A stretch of DNA of 64,000 nucleotides from Alitta virens. Taxonomy: Eukaryota > Annelida > Polychaeta > Phyllodocida > Nereididae. The translations under genes and the position numbers were made by a program. Positions 24,538 through 37,100 of this stretch are shown one piece after another; position 1 is the first letter of the stretch, and every line of letters begins with the position of its first letter. The DNA lies in the NCBI GenBank assembly GCA_932294295.1, contig OW028585.1, forward strand, positions 19,103,912 to 19,167,911. Reading direction: 5' to 3'. The notes under the pieces were generated by a model, which saw nothing but the letters and a program-made list of their open reading frames with translations, was not told where the DNA came from and searched no databases.

Positions 24538-24713
24538 GTGGGTGGGTGGGTGATTAGGGCTTTTTGTCCTGTATTTCTGTTGGGCTAATTAGGACAGGCA
24601 GAGACCATGGCAATGAGACGAAGGTTGAAACAGCCATCCAACTCGGGAATCGAACCCGGGACCCAGCGGTTGGAAGCCTAGAGCGCTCCCTCTGAGCTAG
24701 GCCCCCGCCCTAC
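24538..24713 (-). mobile_element. tRNA-derived SINE (family 1)
   Basis: Same head, body and orientation as the copy at 17263-17453, here with a (GTGG)n tail in plus notation. Target duplication CCGGGAACTGAGTG (14 bp) at 24524-24537 and 24714-24727. Confidence 0.92.
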
Positions 24714-24727
24714 CCGGGAACTGAGTG

Positions 24728-25600
24728 AAGCAAATTAAAGCTCTACATGTGATTATTCATCAGTACTTCCAGATACATGCAAGCCAACTTTTGCAGACCT
24801 TAATTCCATGTAACACCTGGCCCAAAGAATGCTTTACTTATGCAGCAGGTGTGAGACAGATTATTGAACCTTACACGTTTAGTAAGGAGCAGTCTTGCAT
24901 TATTAACACTCGTCCTACATGACATGCTTTCTGTTGCTTCAAAGCTTGCCAAACTATGGAGAAAACTCCCTCATTCACAGGTACAGCCTCATGATGTTCT
25001 CTTTCTATATTATATCTAATATTCGCCTGTACACTAGTTAATCAGACTTACATATCCATACCATAGCGAGACGTTAATGACCTTACAACTTAAAACGTCA
25101 TTAACTTGCACTACCCTGCACTTGTGTAGTTAGTTTCATAAAATATGGTTGACTCTAGACAGCTTTAGCAACCTATTCCTGGGTGTAGCTATAAGCCAGC
25201 TAGCTTATAGTCTGCATACAGCTACAACTAGTGAAGATTTAAAAACCTTTGTAAATGTAAGAAATTTATCTAATATATCATAAATACCTATTTGGGTGGT
25301 CCTTATTTGTGATTTGTTGAATTTTTGTAGTCTGACCCTCTCAAAATGCTCTAATCAACTAAAAAAAACATGACTTGCAAAGTTATACAACAATAGATTA
25401 ATATTTAGAGGTTGCTCAAAAGCCCAGAAGTTTACTTCATTGGCACAATTTGGATGCTGTTGTCCTGGAATATTGAGTTGGTCAGATCTCCCACAAAGAG
25501 ATGCTTCTCAGTCACCAGAAATTACTCAGCTTATCACAAGCTTTCCCATTACATAGATGACGTATCAACCCAGGCTGATATTTGTGGTGCTAAATTGCCT
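24728..25600. other. Unassigned sequence upstream of transposase copy B
   Basis: Short plus-strand frames (24725-24922 and 25412-25603) may belong to the N-terminal part of copy B or to another element, but I recognise no motif in them. Confidence 0.3.
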
Positions 25601-25939
25601 TAGAAAGAACAGGTTTTGGGTCACTTTCTGCATCAACAGTTGGAACTGAAAGAACCAATAAGATCAGCTGCTAGTCTCACAGGAAAGAAGGTGGAGGAAT
25701 TCTGGAAAAGAGCCAGAATCCCTACTCGACATAATCAGATATAATCAAGAAGGTTTGAAAAACTGTATGGAGAGTGGCAGGCATTAAAGAAGATGCTAGT
25801 TGCAGGTCAAAAACACAATCTCAAAAGAAGAATTGTTTACATCAGATTTCAATGATCTTTTTCGATATTCCTTCTTGCTCAAAGAGAAAATGGATGTTGG
25901 GGTTCAATGACATACATTGACAAGGTCTTGGAAAAAAGG

Positions 25940-26133
25940 GTGAGGTGAGGGGTGATTAGGGCTTTACGTCCTGTACTTCTGCACCAGTTGGGCTAATTAG
26001 GACAGGCAGATACCATGGCAATGAGACGAAGGATGAAACAGCCATCCAACTTAGGCTCGTCCGGGAATCAAACCCGGGACCCAGCGGTTGGAAGCCCAGA
26101 GCGCTACCTCTGAGCTAGGCCCCCACCCCTAGT
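25940..26133 (-). mobile_element. tRNA-derived SINE (family 1) in transposase copy B
   Basis: Full-length copy with the tRNA-like head on the high-coordinate side and a GTGAGGTGAGGGG tail. AAAAAGG at 25933-25939 and 26134-26140 is the likely target duplication. Removal joins KVLEK to the following QRQQKEMMKEEARR. Confidence 0.88.
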
Positions 26134-26358
26134 AAAAAGGAGCAGCGACAACAGAAAGAAATGATGAAAGAAGAGGCTCGAAGACAGAAGTCAGAAGCCA
26201 GTCTTGCAATAACAGATGAAAAAGTAGCCTTAGAAAGCAGCTGTTCTTCTGCAGCAGAAGACTCTGACTCTGAGGAGCCTGTTGCTGGATACAGCTCCAG
26301 GTGCCCCTCTAATCAAAAACGAGACCGAAAAGAAGTGATCACCAAAGAACTTGCTGCT

Positions 26359-26621
26359 AGTTAGTTAGTGTTAGTGTTATTGTTTAACGCCTCATCAGCA
26401 CCTGAGTGGGCTATGTAAAGGCTCTCTAGGGTAAGATTGATTATCTATAGTTGGTAGTAGAAACCAGGAACATGTAAAAAATCAATAATTGTCTGCGTTG
26501 GATAGCTTGAGCAGCTTGTGCAATGCGCACGGTCCTGTTTTAGCCACTGTGGATAGAGGACTTCACCCCAAGTGTTTCCACCCTCGCCGCGTGGAGGCCC
26601 AGGACCTTCGAGGGCCACCTA
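26359..26621 (-). mobile_element. SINE family 2, copy with intact target duplication
   Basis: Exactly 263 bp between two perfect copies of AAAGAACTTGCTGCT (26344-26358 and 26622-26636). The 15-bp duplication and the (ACTA)n-like tail show target-primed retroposition. Excision restores the transposase frame (ITKELAA joined to ALDRSG). No tRNA-like A/B boxes are evident; the head origin is unknown. Confidence 0.93.
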
Positions 26622-28083
26622 AAAGAACTTGCTGCTGCACTGGATAGGAGTGGTGTGTCTTATCGAGCAGCCATGATGGTTGTCAGTGAAACTGCAAGAA
26701 GTCTTGAGCAGTACCTCACAGAATTGGCATTAAATCGCAGCTCTATTTGACAAAAGTGCCAGGAAGAACTACATTTGAGCCAACAGTACCACTTATTGCA
26801 CACTGGGATTTAAACTTCTGCCTGATCTTAATGGATCAGAGACTGTTGATCGGCTTCCTGTATTAGTTTCAGGTCAAGGTGTTGCTCAACTGTTAGCAGT
26901 ACCCAAGCTTCAGACAGAAAGTGATGTGGCTCAAGCACATGCTGTTGCTGATGTATTGAAGCGCAGTGGAGAATTGACCAGCAAGTCTGTGGAATGTGTT
27001 TCGATACAAGCTCTAACACAGGCCGCTTAACAGGAGCTTGCATTGTATTAGAACAGATACTGGGCCGTGATCTTTTCCACTTAGCATGTCAGCATCATAT
27101 AATGGAGGTGCATATAATTGCTGCAGCAGCATTCACCGAATATATGGGATCATCTTCAGGTCCTAAGATCCAGCTCTTCAAGAGGTTCAAGTCCCAGCGG
27201 AACATCATTGATAAAACTGACTATAAAGATACATTTACTGATGTGTATGCAAAAGCATATGGATTTGATTTCATTAATCAATGAACAGTTTACAAAATTT
27301 CATCCACAGAATGACTATCATGAATTCTTGGAGCTTGTTTCCATATACTTAGGAGCTCCTCCATGGCATGGCAACAGTGTGAGTGAGATTCATGGCACCT
27401 GGGGCAATGCACCAGGCCAGATGGATGGCAAAAGTCATCTATACATTCAAAGTTTGGATGTTCCAAGGGCAGTTCCATCTCACGGGATGCGAAGAAAAAA
27501 GCACTTCGTGATCTTTGCCTTTTCTTCTCAAAGATTTATCTAAATGACATTGCCTCCTACAAGATCAGCAAAAGTATGCAGAAATCAATAAGCCATTTCT
27601 GAAGTCACCAGCCAGAAGATGGCAAATCATCTTTGGTATCTATCAGAATACCTTGTTGGATTCGGCCTTTTCGACATGGATGAGATCAAATCATTTATGG
27701 TTGATGCCATGAACACAAATGATGGTGAGAAAGAGCCTCTAAACAGAGCTATAGTTGACATGAAAACATTAAATACGAAGAAACTTTCCAATTTCACAAC
27801 TAAGAATACCGTGAAGTTCCTGTTGACCTATGAAATCTCTCGCCAGTTTCTTGAGACTCCACCGCCAACTTGGAGCAGCCAAGATGATCTTCAAGCAGCA
27901 ACCAACAAGATTAAGTCTCTGTCTGTCATCAATGACCATGTTGAGCGTGGTGTTGCCTTGGTCCAGGAGTTCAGTGGCACCCTAACACATGATGAGGAGC
28001 AGTTCCAGTTCCTCCTGCAGGTTGTTGCTGACCATCACAAAAGTTCCCTGATGCCCTCAAGCGGAGCAACATTAAACTGCTGA

Positions 28084-29271
28084 TAATGTCTGGTACTGAG
28101 TAGGAGCTTCACGAATGAACACTCTTACAAGTTATTGTACATATACTGCATTTATGTGTGTTAATATTTCCTTAGTTGTACAAATGCTGTGTTGTTTTTT
28201 ACATAAATATCATTTATTGTAGTTATTTAGGCAAAATATCATTTCAGTATTTGCACAATTTGGGCTCTTTTCCATGCTAAATATATGATACACATATTGA
28301 TGTTACCTCAGAGTATAAGAAGATGTCTTACAATTCTTTTGCATGTCCACTCGGTATATCTAATTATGTCTAATGGTCGTTGTTGAAATATACTTAAATT
28401 TGAATATTGCTGGATTAAAAAGATTTTTCCAAATGTGTGTATGTTATGATAATAACCATACAAAGTTGCCAATAATGAGATCATTTTAATTTAGATCCTT
28501 CCTGTGAGAGCATTACTTTACAGAGCAATATCCTTTATATACCATGAGTAGAAATTCAAGAGCTTTGAGCGACCTCTGAGTCTAAATATGCACAGATTTT
28601 TGTTGAATTTGGCACACCATAGGGGGTCAGAGTAAACGAAAGTAGAAGTTTTTTTTTTTTTGCATAATGGATAAGGACCACCCTATAATGTATTATGTAT
28701 GTGAATTAGACATGCATTTTTCTTCAAGAAATGACAAATATTAACTCTTTAACTTATGCATCAGATTGTGCTGCATGTACTTTTAGATCTGGCTTTGAGT
28801 AGCCAGCTATAGACAGACCGTTCCAATTAATGGCAGGTAGCATTGTATAACAGAAGTTGTCTAGCTTTGTCTAGGTTTAATTAGACAGGCTGTTTTTAAT
28901 GGAACTAACTATGTTTTTATCAGTCTGTGTTAATAATAAGCCACTTGCAGCAAGTTTTTACTGATGGGTTCCCATTTTAAATATCTATAGAGATTGTTAG
29001 GTTCGAATTTACCTACCAACCATATATTAAACCCCCCTACCCCAAACCTTTTACTGATTTTTCAAGTTTGTAGAGTTTCAAAAATACAATACTTCACCAT
29101 TCAATTATAAAACAGATTCTTGGGCACACCCATCTTGCATACATTTTGTAGGGCCCCAGTATTCTCCAGAAGTATTGGGACAGTGTGGAGAACTTTTTCT
29201 GACAATAATCAGCAGAATTCCTTTGTATTTCAACCATATAATCTATGGTACAAATATCGAATAAATATTTT
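28084..29271. other. AT-rich spacer
   Basis: Flank downstream of transposase copy B. No gene or named repeat recognised apart from a poly-T tract at about 28650. Confidence 0.4.
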
Positions 29272-29286
29272 CCTAATGACAATGGT

Positions 29287-29472
29287 GGTGGCGGTAGATT
29301 AGGACTTTACATCCTGTATTTCTGCACCTGATGGGCTAATTAGGACAGGTAGAGACCATGGCAATGAGATGATGGATGAAACAGCCATCCAACATAGGCT
29401 CGACCGTGAATTGAACCCGGGACCCAGTGGTTGGAAGCCCAGCACGCTACCACTGAGCTAGGCCCCCACCCC
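29287..29472 (-). mobile_element. tRNA-derived SINE (family 1)
   Basis: Head and body as in the other family-1 copies, slightly more diverged. Target duplication CCTAATGACAATGGT (15 bp) at 29272-29286 and 29473-29487. Confidence 0.92.
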
Positions 29473-29494
29473 CCTAATGACAATGGTAAAATGT

Positions 29495-30850
29495 TCTTCC
29501 AAAATTTAAAGGACACTTTAAATGAGTCACAATTTTGCTGATTTTTCCGAGCACACACCTCATTGCTCTATAAAATTGAAGGAGACACATTTTTCCATAA
29601 GATGAAATATGAATTTATTTGAGATATTTCATATTAGATGAGAATCAAAATCCTGAGGATTTTTCACAACTGAACACTTTTATAATAGCCCATTAGGCTC
29701 CTATGCAGACCCTCTCCTGTCATTGCGTGTGTGTGTGTGTGATTAGGGCTTTACGTCCTGTATTTCTGCACCCGATGGGCTAATTAGGACAGGCAGAGAG
29801 ACCATGGCAATGAGACGAAGGATGAAACAGCCATCCAACTTAGGCTCGACCGGGAATCGAACCCGGGACCAAGCGGTTCGAAGCCCAGAGCGCTACCTCT
29901 GAGCTAGACCCCCACCCCCCTCCTGTCATTGCAACATCATTCTGCGAGGGGGCGCTAAGTGAAGGGTGATAACCCTGAGGGTCTGCCAGATTTCAGACTG
30001 AGCAACTATCCTGCTGGGGTAGTAAACTATAAAAAATAAAAAAAACGGTGACAATCCATGCTTAAGTCCTAAATAATGCCAGATTTGGCAATATTTAAAG
30101 AACTATTTTGTTCGCTGCTACGATGAATTCATTGGGCACAATAATTGACCTTCTTTCGCGCCTATCTAGCAATGTTGTGAAACCACTTTGTCTGATAGCC
30201 CATTAAGTCTGATATTTTCCATACAATGATATAAGAATTCATTGGGATATTTTGCTAGGAAATTTGGATCAATACTGGTAAGCCTTAATCAATTGCATTT
30301 GCAAATCACAATGGCAAAAATATTCATCTGAACTTCAAAATAGGTTAGGTCAAAATCACAATCTGGCAATTGAACCCTTTACTAAGTCCAATAAGTCAGA
30401 TATTTTGTACACGATAAAATATGAAATCTTTGTGGTACTTCAAAAGGATATTTGGCAAGACACGTAATTTGATTGCATTTGCATGAAAATGGCAAAACCT
30501 TTCATCCGATTTCAAAATTGCATTGTTAGATGAAAATCACAATCTGGCAGATTTTTCCAATCAAATTCTATTACTCTAATAAAAAACCCTGAGTTCATAG
30601 TTTTCAAATGATGAAATATATATTAATTGCATCATTCCAAAATTAAATTAGATAAAACTGATAATAAACAAATAAATGAATAAATTTTTCATCTGATTAA
30701 TATCACAAGTTAGATGAGATTCACAATCAGGCAGATTTTTCCCAATCACAAATGAAAACTTGACATTCACTCTTATGAACACATTAAATTGACCGAGCTA
30801 ATCAGTCAGATATTTTTCAATAGATTATCAAAGAAATTCAACAATCATCG
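29495..30850. repeat. Degenerate ~183-bp tandem repeat
   Basis: The phrase AATCACAATCTGGCAGATTT recurs at about 30353, 30535 and 30718 (spacings 182-183 bp), with further decayed copies back to 29520. Each unit also has a GATGAAATATGAA-like phrase and a TCAGATATTTT-like phrase. A family-1 SINE at 29727-29919 is inserted in it. Confidence 0.7.
29727..29919 (-). mobile_element. tRNA-derived SINE (family 1), youngest-looking copy
   Basis: 193 bp with an uninterrupted (GT)n tail in plus notation and target duplication CTCCTGTCATTGC (13 bp) at 29714-29726 and 29920-29932. The B box GGTTCGATTCC is intact. Confidence 0.93.
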
Positions 30851-30984
30851 CTTGATTTGAAAGAAATGTCTGATAATTAAAATATAAAATTCCATTAAAA
30901 AAACCCAAACCAAGCAATTTTATACGTAGAAAAGTGAATAACTTTTAAGGTGACAAAACAAATGGTTTGTTCTTTTGGGTTTTG

Positions 30985-31377
30985 TGCAGTATAGCGGACC
31001 CAAATTTATGCCCGTATTTGGCGTCCATGAAATATTTAAGAATTTTACCTTTTATGGCTCAATCTTGTGCTAGCACACAAGAACAATAATGTTCATGTAC
31101 CAAAGTGGGAGTTTCTTGTCTTCAAAATGAAATCTGCCGTCGTTTGTGACGTCATACATTGATTTCAAGCATTTTAGGGGGACACACATATTGATAATTT
31201 TTCATATGATGACATTTATGAACTCATATATCTCATTAGTACAATTTAAAATTTAATTTTGCCGATTTCTATTTATATGTACATGTTCATTCATGTGAGC
31301 GAATAAATGATAATAATAATAAGCCTGGCAACGAGGCTGGATAAATATGGTCATAAATTTGGGTCCGCTATACTGCA
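30985..31377. mobile_element. MITE with 26-bp perfect terminal inverted repeats
   Basis: TGCAGTATAGCGGACCCAAA (continuing TTTATG) at 30985-31010 is an exact reverse complement of 31352-31377. The 393-bp element has no coding frame. The transposon superfamily cannot be assigned because no clear target duplication is visible. Confidence 0.85.
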
Positions 31378-34160
31378 TTTTTCCCGTTCTTTTTGGATGT
31401 GAGAGTTGTCAAATATTTCCTTGCCAGATTTTGGCTATCAGGAGGGTGACCTTCATATCAGGAGGGTGACCTTCATCTTAATAGCAAACCAACAAAAGAC
31501 ACAACCACAGTACATGTTTATATTCTCAAGATATTTTTACAGACAATTGCATAAAAACATCAGTAGCATTATAGTCCAGTACCCATGCATAAATATTTAG
31601 ACAATTTATCCTCTAGCATACAATTATCACACTGTCTCAATTATGACTTTTGAAAACATTTTCTCAACTTAAAATATTATAAAACCACACACTTTGATTA
31701 TGCAAACTGCGTAGAAAGTGTATCAAAGAACAGATGTTCTATAAATAGATACAGCCACATTTTGTGAAATCAAAAGTATGAGGAAAGCATTCCGTGCACA
31801 TTTCGTCATTGAAAATATTTCTAGGACTCAACTCAAATTTGTCAGAGTCAAATTTCCAGTGTCACACTAATATTTAATATAAATAGCTACTAATTTAGCT
31901 GAAATACTAAATTTTCGTCACATTTTCACTAAGTTATCTTTCAGTAACGTCATTATAAAAACGTTTAAATGTTTTGAGAAACAGTTTCGGAGTAAGTCAA
32001 AATTAAAGAAGTACATCATGTTTGTTACGAATAAATTTAAGACAAAAAAAATCAAACCAAAATGAACCAATACAAAGATAAGCATTAGAAATGTAATGCT
32101 TTTTTAACAACACCAAATGCCGTATGGAAACCCTTAGCTTCCAGGTTTAGTGCTTTCACACTACGATGCCAGTTAGAACTAAGAAATCGAATGTAGCAGA
32201 TGTAATTAATTGTTATCTCAAGAGATGAAAATACTAAGGCAGAGCCATTTCAAGACCTGACAGCAAAGGCACTAGATAAGATACGTTCGGAGAGGAACAG
32301 TATTAATCCTAATTAATAATACATTTCAAGATAACTCCAGTCACACCTGTAATTATTCAGACTCTTAACTTACGCACATATACAATGTACTATTCTATAA
32401 CTTGCCTAAATTTAAGTGAGATTATCCTTACAAAGAGCCATTACTTTTATTTTGGAACGGTTCTACAGAATCTGACGCCAACTTTAACAATGCTAATTTC
32501 ACTATACAGTGGTGGAAAAAAGTCTCTGCATGCCCAGTAATTATATGCAAATTTGTTGGTGTATATATAATTAGCTAAGTTCTTAAGTTCTTAACTATTT
32601 ATGTGTGGACTATTTTACCAGCGCAATTTACAAGGTCAATGGAAGCTACGCTAATTAAACTGTTATTTATCGTTTCAGCATATTAATTACATTTTCGTCA
32701 TACAACCAAATATATAATACAATTAGGAGGTGTATCTGGTATGTGATAACTTATTTCCACCAGCGTAGTTTTTATTTCCACCAGCGTAGTTTTTATTCAG
32801 ACATACTTAATTTCATGAACAGACTCGCAGTTTCTCTTCATTCATTCGATAATACTATTTCGTTTGATCAAATTAAAAGAACACAAAATGCAAAACTTCT
32901 ATTCTCCCAGAGGGTCTACATAATTTCACAATGAGAAATTTATATTTATGGTAATACTTGACTGTCCCTTAAGAGTTTGTACACGTATTTAAAATTAAAT
33001 TCAACTCAACGGCGGCTCATGATAATAGTGATTCCAAGCTGTGTAACTTTTCAAAACAATTTCACTAATCAGTTAACACAGCTTCTGTGATATTTTCTAA
33101 ATTAAGGGCGGCAAAAATTGATAAGTACCAGCCTATAAATAATATGATACTTGTATGACGCCATAAAAACTTCAGAACTGACTTTAAATCCCCATTGGGA
33201 TTAATGTGTGGTCGAAATTAAAATAAAATTTGAATAACATCAGGTCCTATGTAGAGAATATCACCACGAAGCCACAGTATATCGAAAACACAAAAGTATT
33301 CCATATTCTCGTAAGCCTATAATTCTTCAACAATTTATAAATATTAATTGCCTACAATGGTGTGGATATTTCAGACATTAACTCTACCAACCAGTGCTTA
33401 TTAAAAACAACGAAAGGAAAAAAGTAAACTGCATATTGAATAACCATATAATCCACTACATCATGAAAATATATTTACAATGTCACAGATTTTTTAAACT
33501 TTACATGATTACTAACTATACATATGTACAAAGCTAGTTATCTTCATAAAAAAAAAAAAGAAATACTGATTTCTTTGTTAGACTAATTTAGCAGTAAGCA
33601 TTAAGTGCACAATAAACTGCGCTCGGTTACTTTATACATTCAAGCAAATTTGACTAGCATATAAAATACAACAAACTATATACAATATTACGAGCATGCA
33701 GAATATGAAATAACCACATGATATAAGACTGGAGGATTAGTTTTGCCATGGAAATTATAAGAAGTCGGTCAATGTTTAACGAGAGGAATAGAATACACAA
33801 AGATTTGCAGATAGGTTGAAAAGCAAGCTCCGATGGCTGATTAATATATTAGTTTCAGTTCAATATAGTTTGATAAAGAAATTCAAGAAGTAATTAAATT
33901 GTAATATGGCAGCAAATCAGACAAATTGATTAGATAGAACTTTGATAGTTTAAGCTCACACGCAGAGCATTATGATAAAAATATAATTTCATAAGTAATG
34001 TATTGATAATAAAATTTAAAAAAAGTGAAATTGCAATGTATATAACACATATTTACCTAACTCATTCTCATAACTTAGTCATAAGCCTTTTTAAAACAAT
34101 ACACAACAAGAAATGCAGTCAACGTTATTTTTGACCTGAGATACGCTCTCTTCCGATTGG
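31378..34160. other. AT-rich stretch downstream of cyclin Y (likely 3'UTR plus intergenic)
   Basis: No coding region recognised. It follows the cyclin Y stop codon on the minus strand, so its high-coordinate part should be that gene's 3'UTR, but I cannot place the poly(A) site. Small tandem duplications occur at about 31416-31460 (a 20-bp AGGAGGGTGACCTTCAT unit twice) and 32754-32798 (a 22-bp unit twice). Confidence 0.45.
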
Positions 34161-37100
34161 TCAAGATAGAATGGCTTTTGTCGGCCGAGGCAAGGTGGTC
34201 AGTCCGTCCAGACTTTGTGATCGCTTCAGGTGTCTGTTTTGGGTCAGTTGGCTGCGTAATCGGTCTTCACATACGTTAGACATTGCCTGCAAGGAAAGTA
34301 AATATTATTCGAGTTAAAAAGTCATCAATGATGTCATTGGTAATCAGGCCTGGTCGTCATATGGGCTCTTCCATTTAAACAAGAGGGGAAGGGGGAGGGT
34401 GGACCAGGAACGGGGGAGGGGGTTCTCCAAAAGAGAAAAAGAGGGGGGAGGGGTTGGTTGACCTGTATTTACTTAATATCTTAATGTAGGAAAGTGGTAG
34501 TGGGGGGGGGGGGGGGTCTGTCAAAAAAACAAACACACCTGAATTGACTACTCCATTAAAGATGAAATGACAATGTTAATACAAACTTTGAGCTGAATTT
34601 TACATTGTCATTGTGACTGCTACTGCTTGAAGTAATATTTTGATTTCTAATTGCTCATCTAATGTGTTAATTAATTAAATACACATCAAAATATCAGGTA
34701 ATGTCAAGTTGTCAACGCGCTTATGTATTTTGTGCAATGCTAAAAAGAGCCTATTCATCAATAACAATTTAGACTTAACGGCTACCATTATCAACAACTT
34801 GCTCCTTTTATGCTATAACTGGAGTTGGTAGCAAGAATATTTACTACACGCTTCTGTCATCCAATAGTGTATTTCTTTTCTCATATAATTGCATTATCAA
34901 AACCACTGTGTATTCACATTAGTCCAATTTATTTTGTATGAATATAATATTTGTAAAAAGTCCCTCGGGTGTTTGCTTCTACACTTTCTTATACCATAAA
35001 AATTAACATAAAATGGCGATCATCAAGTGTCAACTATTATAATTCAATACTTCAAACTTACTTCTAATTTCGCAGCTCGTTCTTTACTAAGAGGTTCTAC
35101 AGGGAAGGATAGATCGTGAGAATCTGCTAGGGTCCGCAAATCGAAGTAGTACTTGGCATAAACACTAGAGGGCACGTTGATGTTGAACTGAAGCATTTCT
35201 AGAAACTGTCGTTCCAATTCATTCCTGTAACATAAATAAATTATATCAGAAAACATTAACAATGCAATGTTGTAAGCCAGTGTCGTCAAACTTTCACTTT
35301 GTCACACCAATAATCTATAGTAATGGCCATAAATAATGTCCACTCAATTTTGATATTTTTTCATAAATGGCACTGAGAAGCACAGAATGGACAGAAAAGT
35401 TCGCAACAATTCAATTCCGAACTTTTAGCTGATAAAAACCATTTTGGGATTGGAATAACTTGATGTGGATATTCTTTTTTGTGCTTCTTTGTGACCATAA
35501 CAAATAGCTCAAATGATAACAAAAGTGCCATAAATGTATCATTACAAACAGGCGCGGATTGATAGGGGGCACCGCTGGCACGCGCCCCCTGTTCGGTGCT
35601 AATTTTACATAGCCATAATAGCAACCAGTCAGAGAGAGGCTAAGGTAATTAAATGGTGAATTTTGTGGCTACTTTTTCTTTTGGTTACTTTTTTTTGGGT
35701 TCATTAGGCAGAAAATTTAATCTAGCAAATAAACATCATGGCTGTTCCATTTAAAAAAGAGGGGAGGGGAGGGGGGGGGGGGAGGGAGGGGTAGGAATAT
35801 GTTCAGGTTCTCCCCCCCCCCCTCCACTTTAAAACTGAAAATATTCTTACATATCGTCTACTGAGATGTCTTTTAATATTTGGCAATAATCGACGTTCCA
35901 CACTGCTTGGTCATCCCACACCTTGGAGCCGAGTAGAATTCCACCGAGGACCATTCGTTTCCAGTTACTGGGACAAATCTCTATCTCAGCATAGGTGAGC
36001 AGTCTCTCTAAGTACACCTGAAAAATGTTGTAGGTTTGATTAACATTCATGCGAGTACCTGTGGGCCTTTTGCTGTCATCAAATACCAGTCAGGAATTGT
36101 ATGGTATTGTAAGAACGCAAATAGTTATCAATGGTTTTAGGATGAAATTTACTATTTGCATTATTTCATTAACAGAAGAAAGATGTTAAAAAATTTCTTG
36201 AAAAAGCACTTTGCTCAGTAGTTTAATTTTCTTCAAATACAGTAACCCTTTGCAGGACAGCACTTTACTTTATTGTAAGAACACAAATAGTTATCAATGG
36301 TTTTAGGATGAGATTTACTATTTGCATTAAATTAAGGCATTTTATTAACAGAAGATGTTAAAAAGTTGGAAAATTTCTTGAAAAAGCACTTTGCTCAGTA
36401 CTTTAATGTTCTTCAAATACTTAACCCTTTGCAGGGCAGCACTTTACAATTATCCATTCCATAACAAGCTCTAACAATTAATGTCCGCAAAAATGCTGAA
36501 TGCTCACCAATGTAACAATGGCACATTCGGCTGTCAACTGGGCCGCATTGAACAAGGTTCGGATGAAGCGATAAATCGCTTTGTGCTCGGGATCCCTATG
36601 ATCGTAGTCTTCAGGGATTGGCTCCTTCTTCTGCAAAGAAATTGAGAAATAATTGACATACTCATACCCAATACTAATACTGAATATCCGATTATAGTTG
36701 TGCAGAATAGTTTTCATGTTCAAGTGTACAAGTATTACAATTAGGCAATATGAAAAACAAAAACAGAGGCAAGATGGCTCAAGCATATTTTTCCCCTTTT
36801 GCTGCACGTATCAAATAAATGATGACTTTGTAACAATAACAATAAATTCCTTATAATTATCAGATCATGAAATTTGCTGTGGCATCATGTACAACAGCAT
36901 AATACATAAAAAGTCTGACAGTAAACAGGAGTTGAGTGTGTCATCGGTTTTCCGTGATCCACAGATAACCGTGATTCCTGTGTCAAAGAAGACCAAGAAA
37001 ACGCACTCTCGTAAGTAGGACGCGCTATGCATGCCGAGGAAAGGAGGCGCATTGTTAACTGAGCTGATGACGTCACAAACAGAGAACAATCGGCAAACAA

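Larger units (their letters stand above)
25610..28083 (+). mobile_element. Uncharacterised transposase-like gene, copy B (broken, same family as copy A)
   Basis: Order: KKVEEFWKRARIPTR and LEKLYGEWQALKK-like (25680-25800), LLAQRENGCWGSM (25870-25910), a charged coiled-coil-like EEARRQKSEAS segment (26160-26360), LDRSGVSYRAA (26640), AHWDLN and DRLPVLVSGQGVAQLLAVPK (26800-26910), CFDTSSNTGRLTGACIVLEQ (27000-27055), LACQHHIMEV, KIQLFKRFKSQ (27180), NDYHEFLELVSIYLG (27310), MANHLWYLSEYLVGFGLFDM (27619) and SVINDHVERGVALVQEF to FLLQVVADHH (27925-28040). The HWD and FDT aspartates are candidate catalytic residues by analogy with RNase H-fold transposases. Two SINEs and several frameshifts interrupt it. 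Copies A and B share motifs but differ widely, so they come from separate lineages. Confidence 0.7.

Noticed and set aside
23393..29919. tRNA-Gly(TCC)-like sequences as functional tRNA genes
   Set aside because: The aminoacyl stems do not pair well and each head is fused to a SINE body with target duplications.
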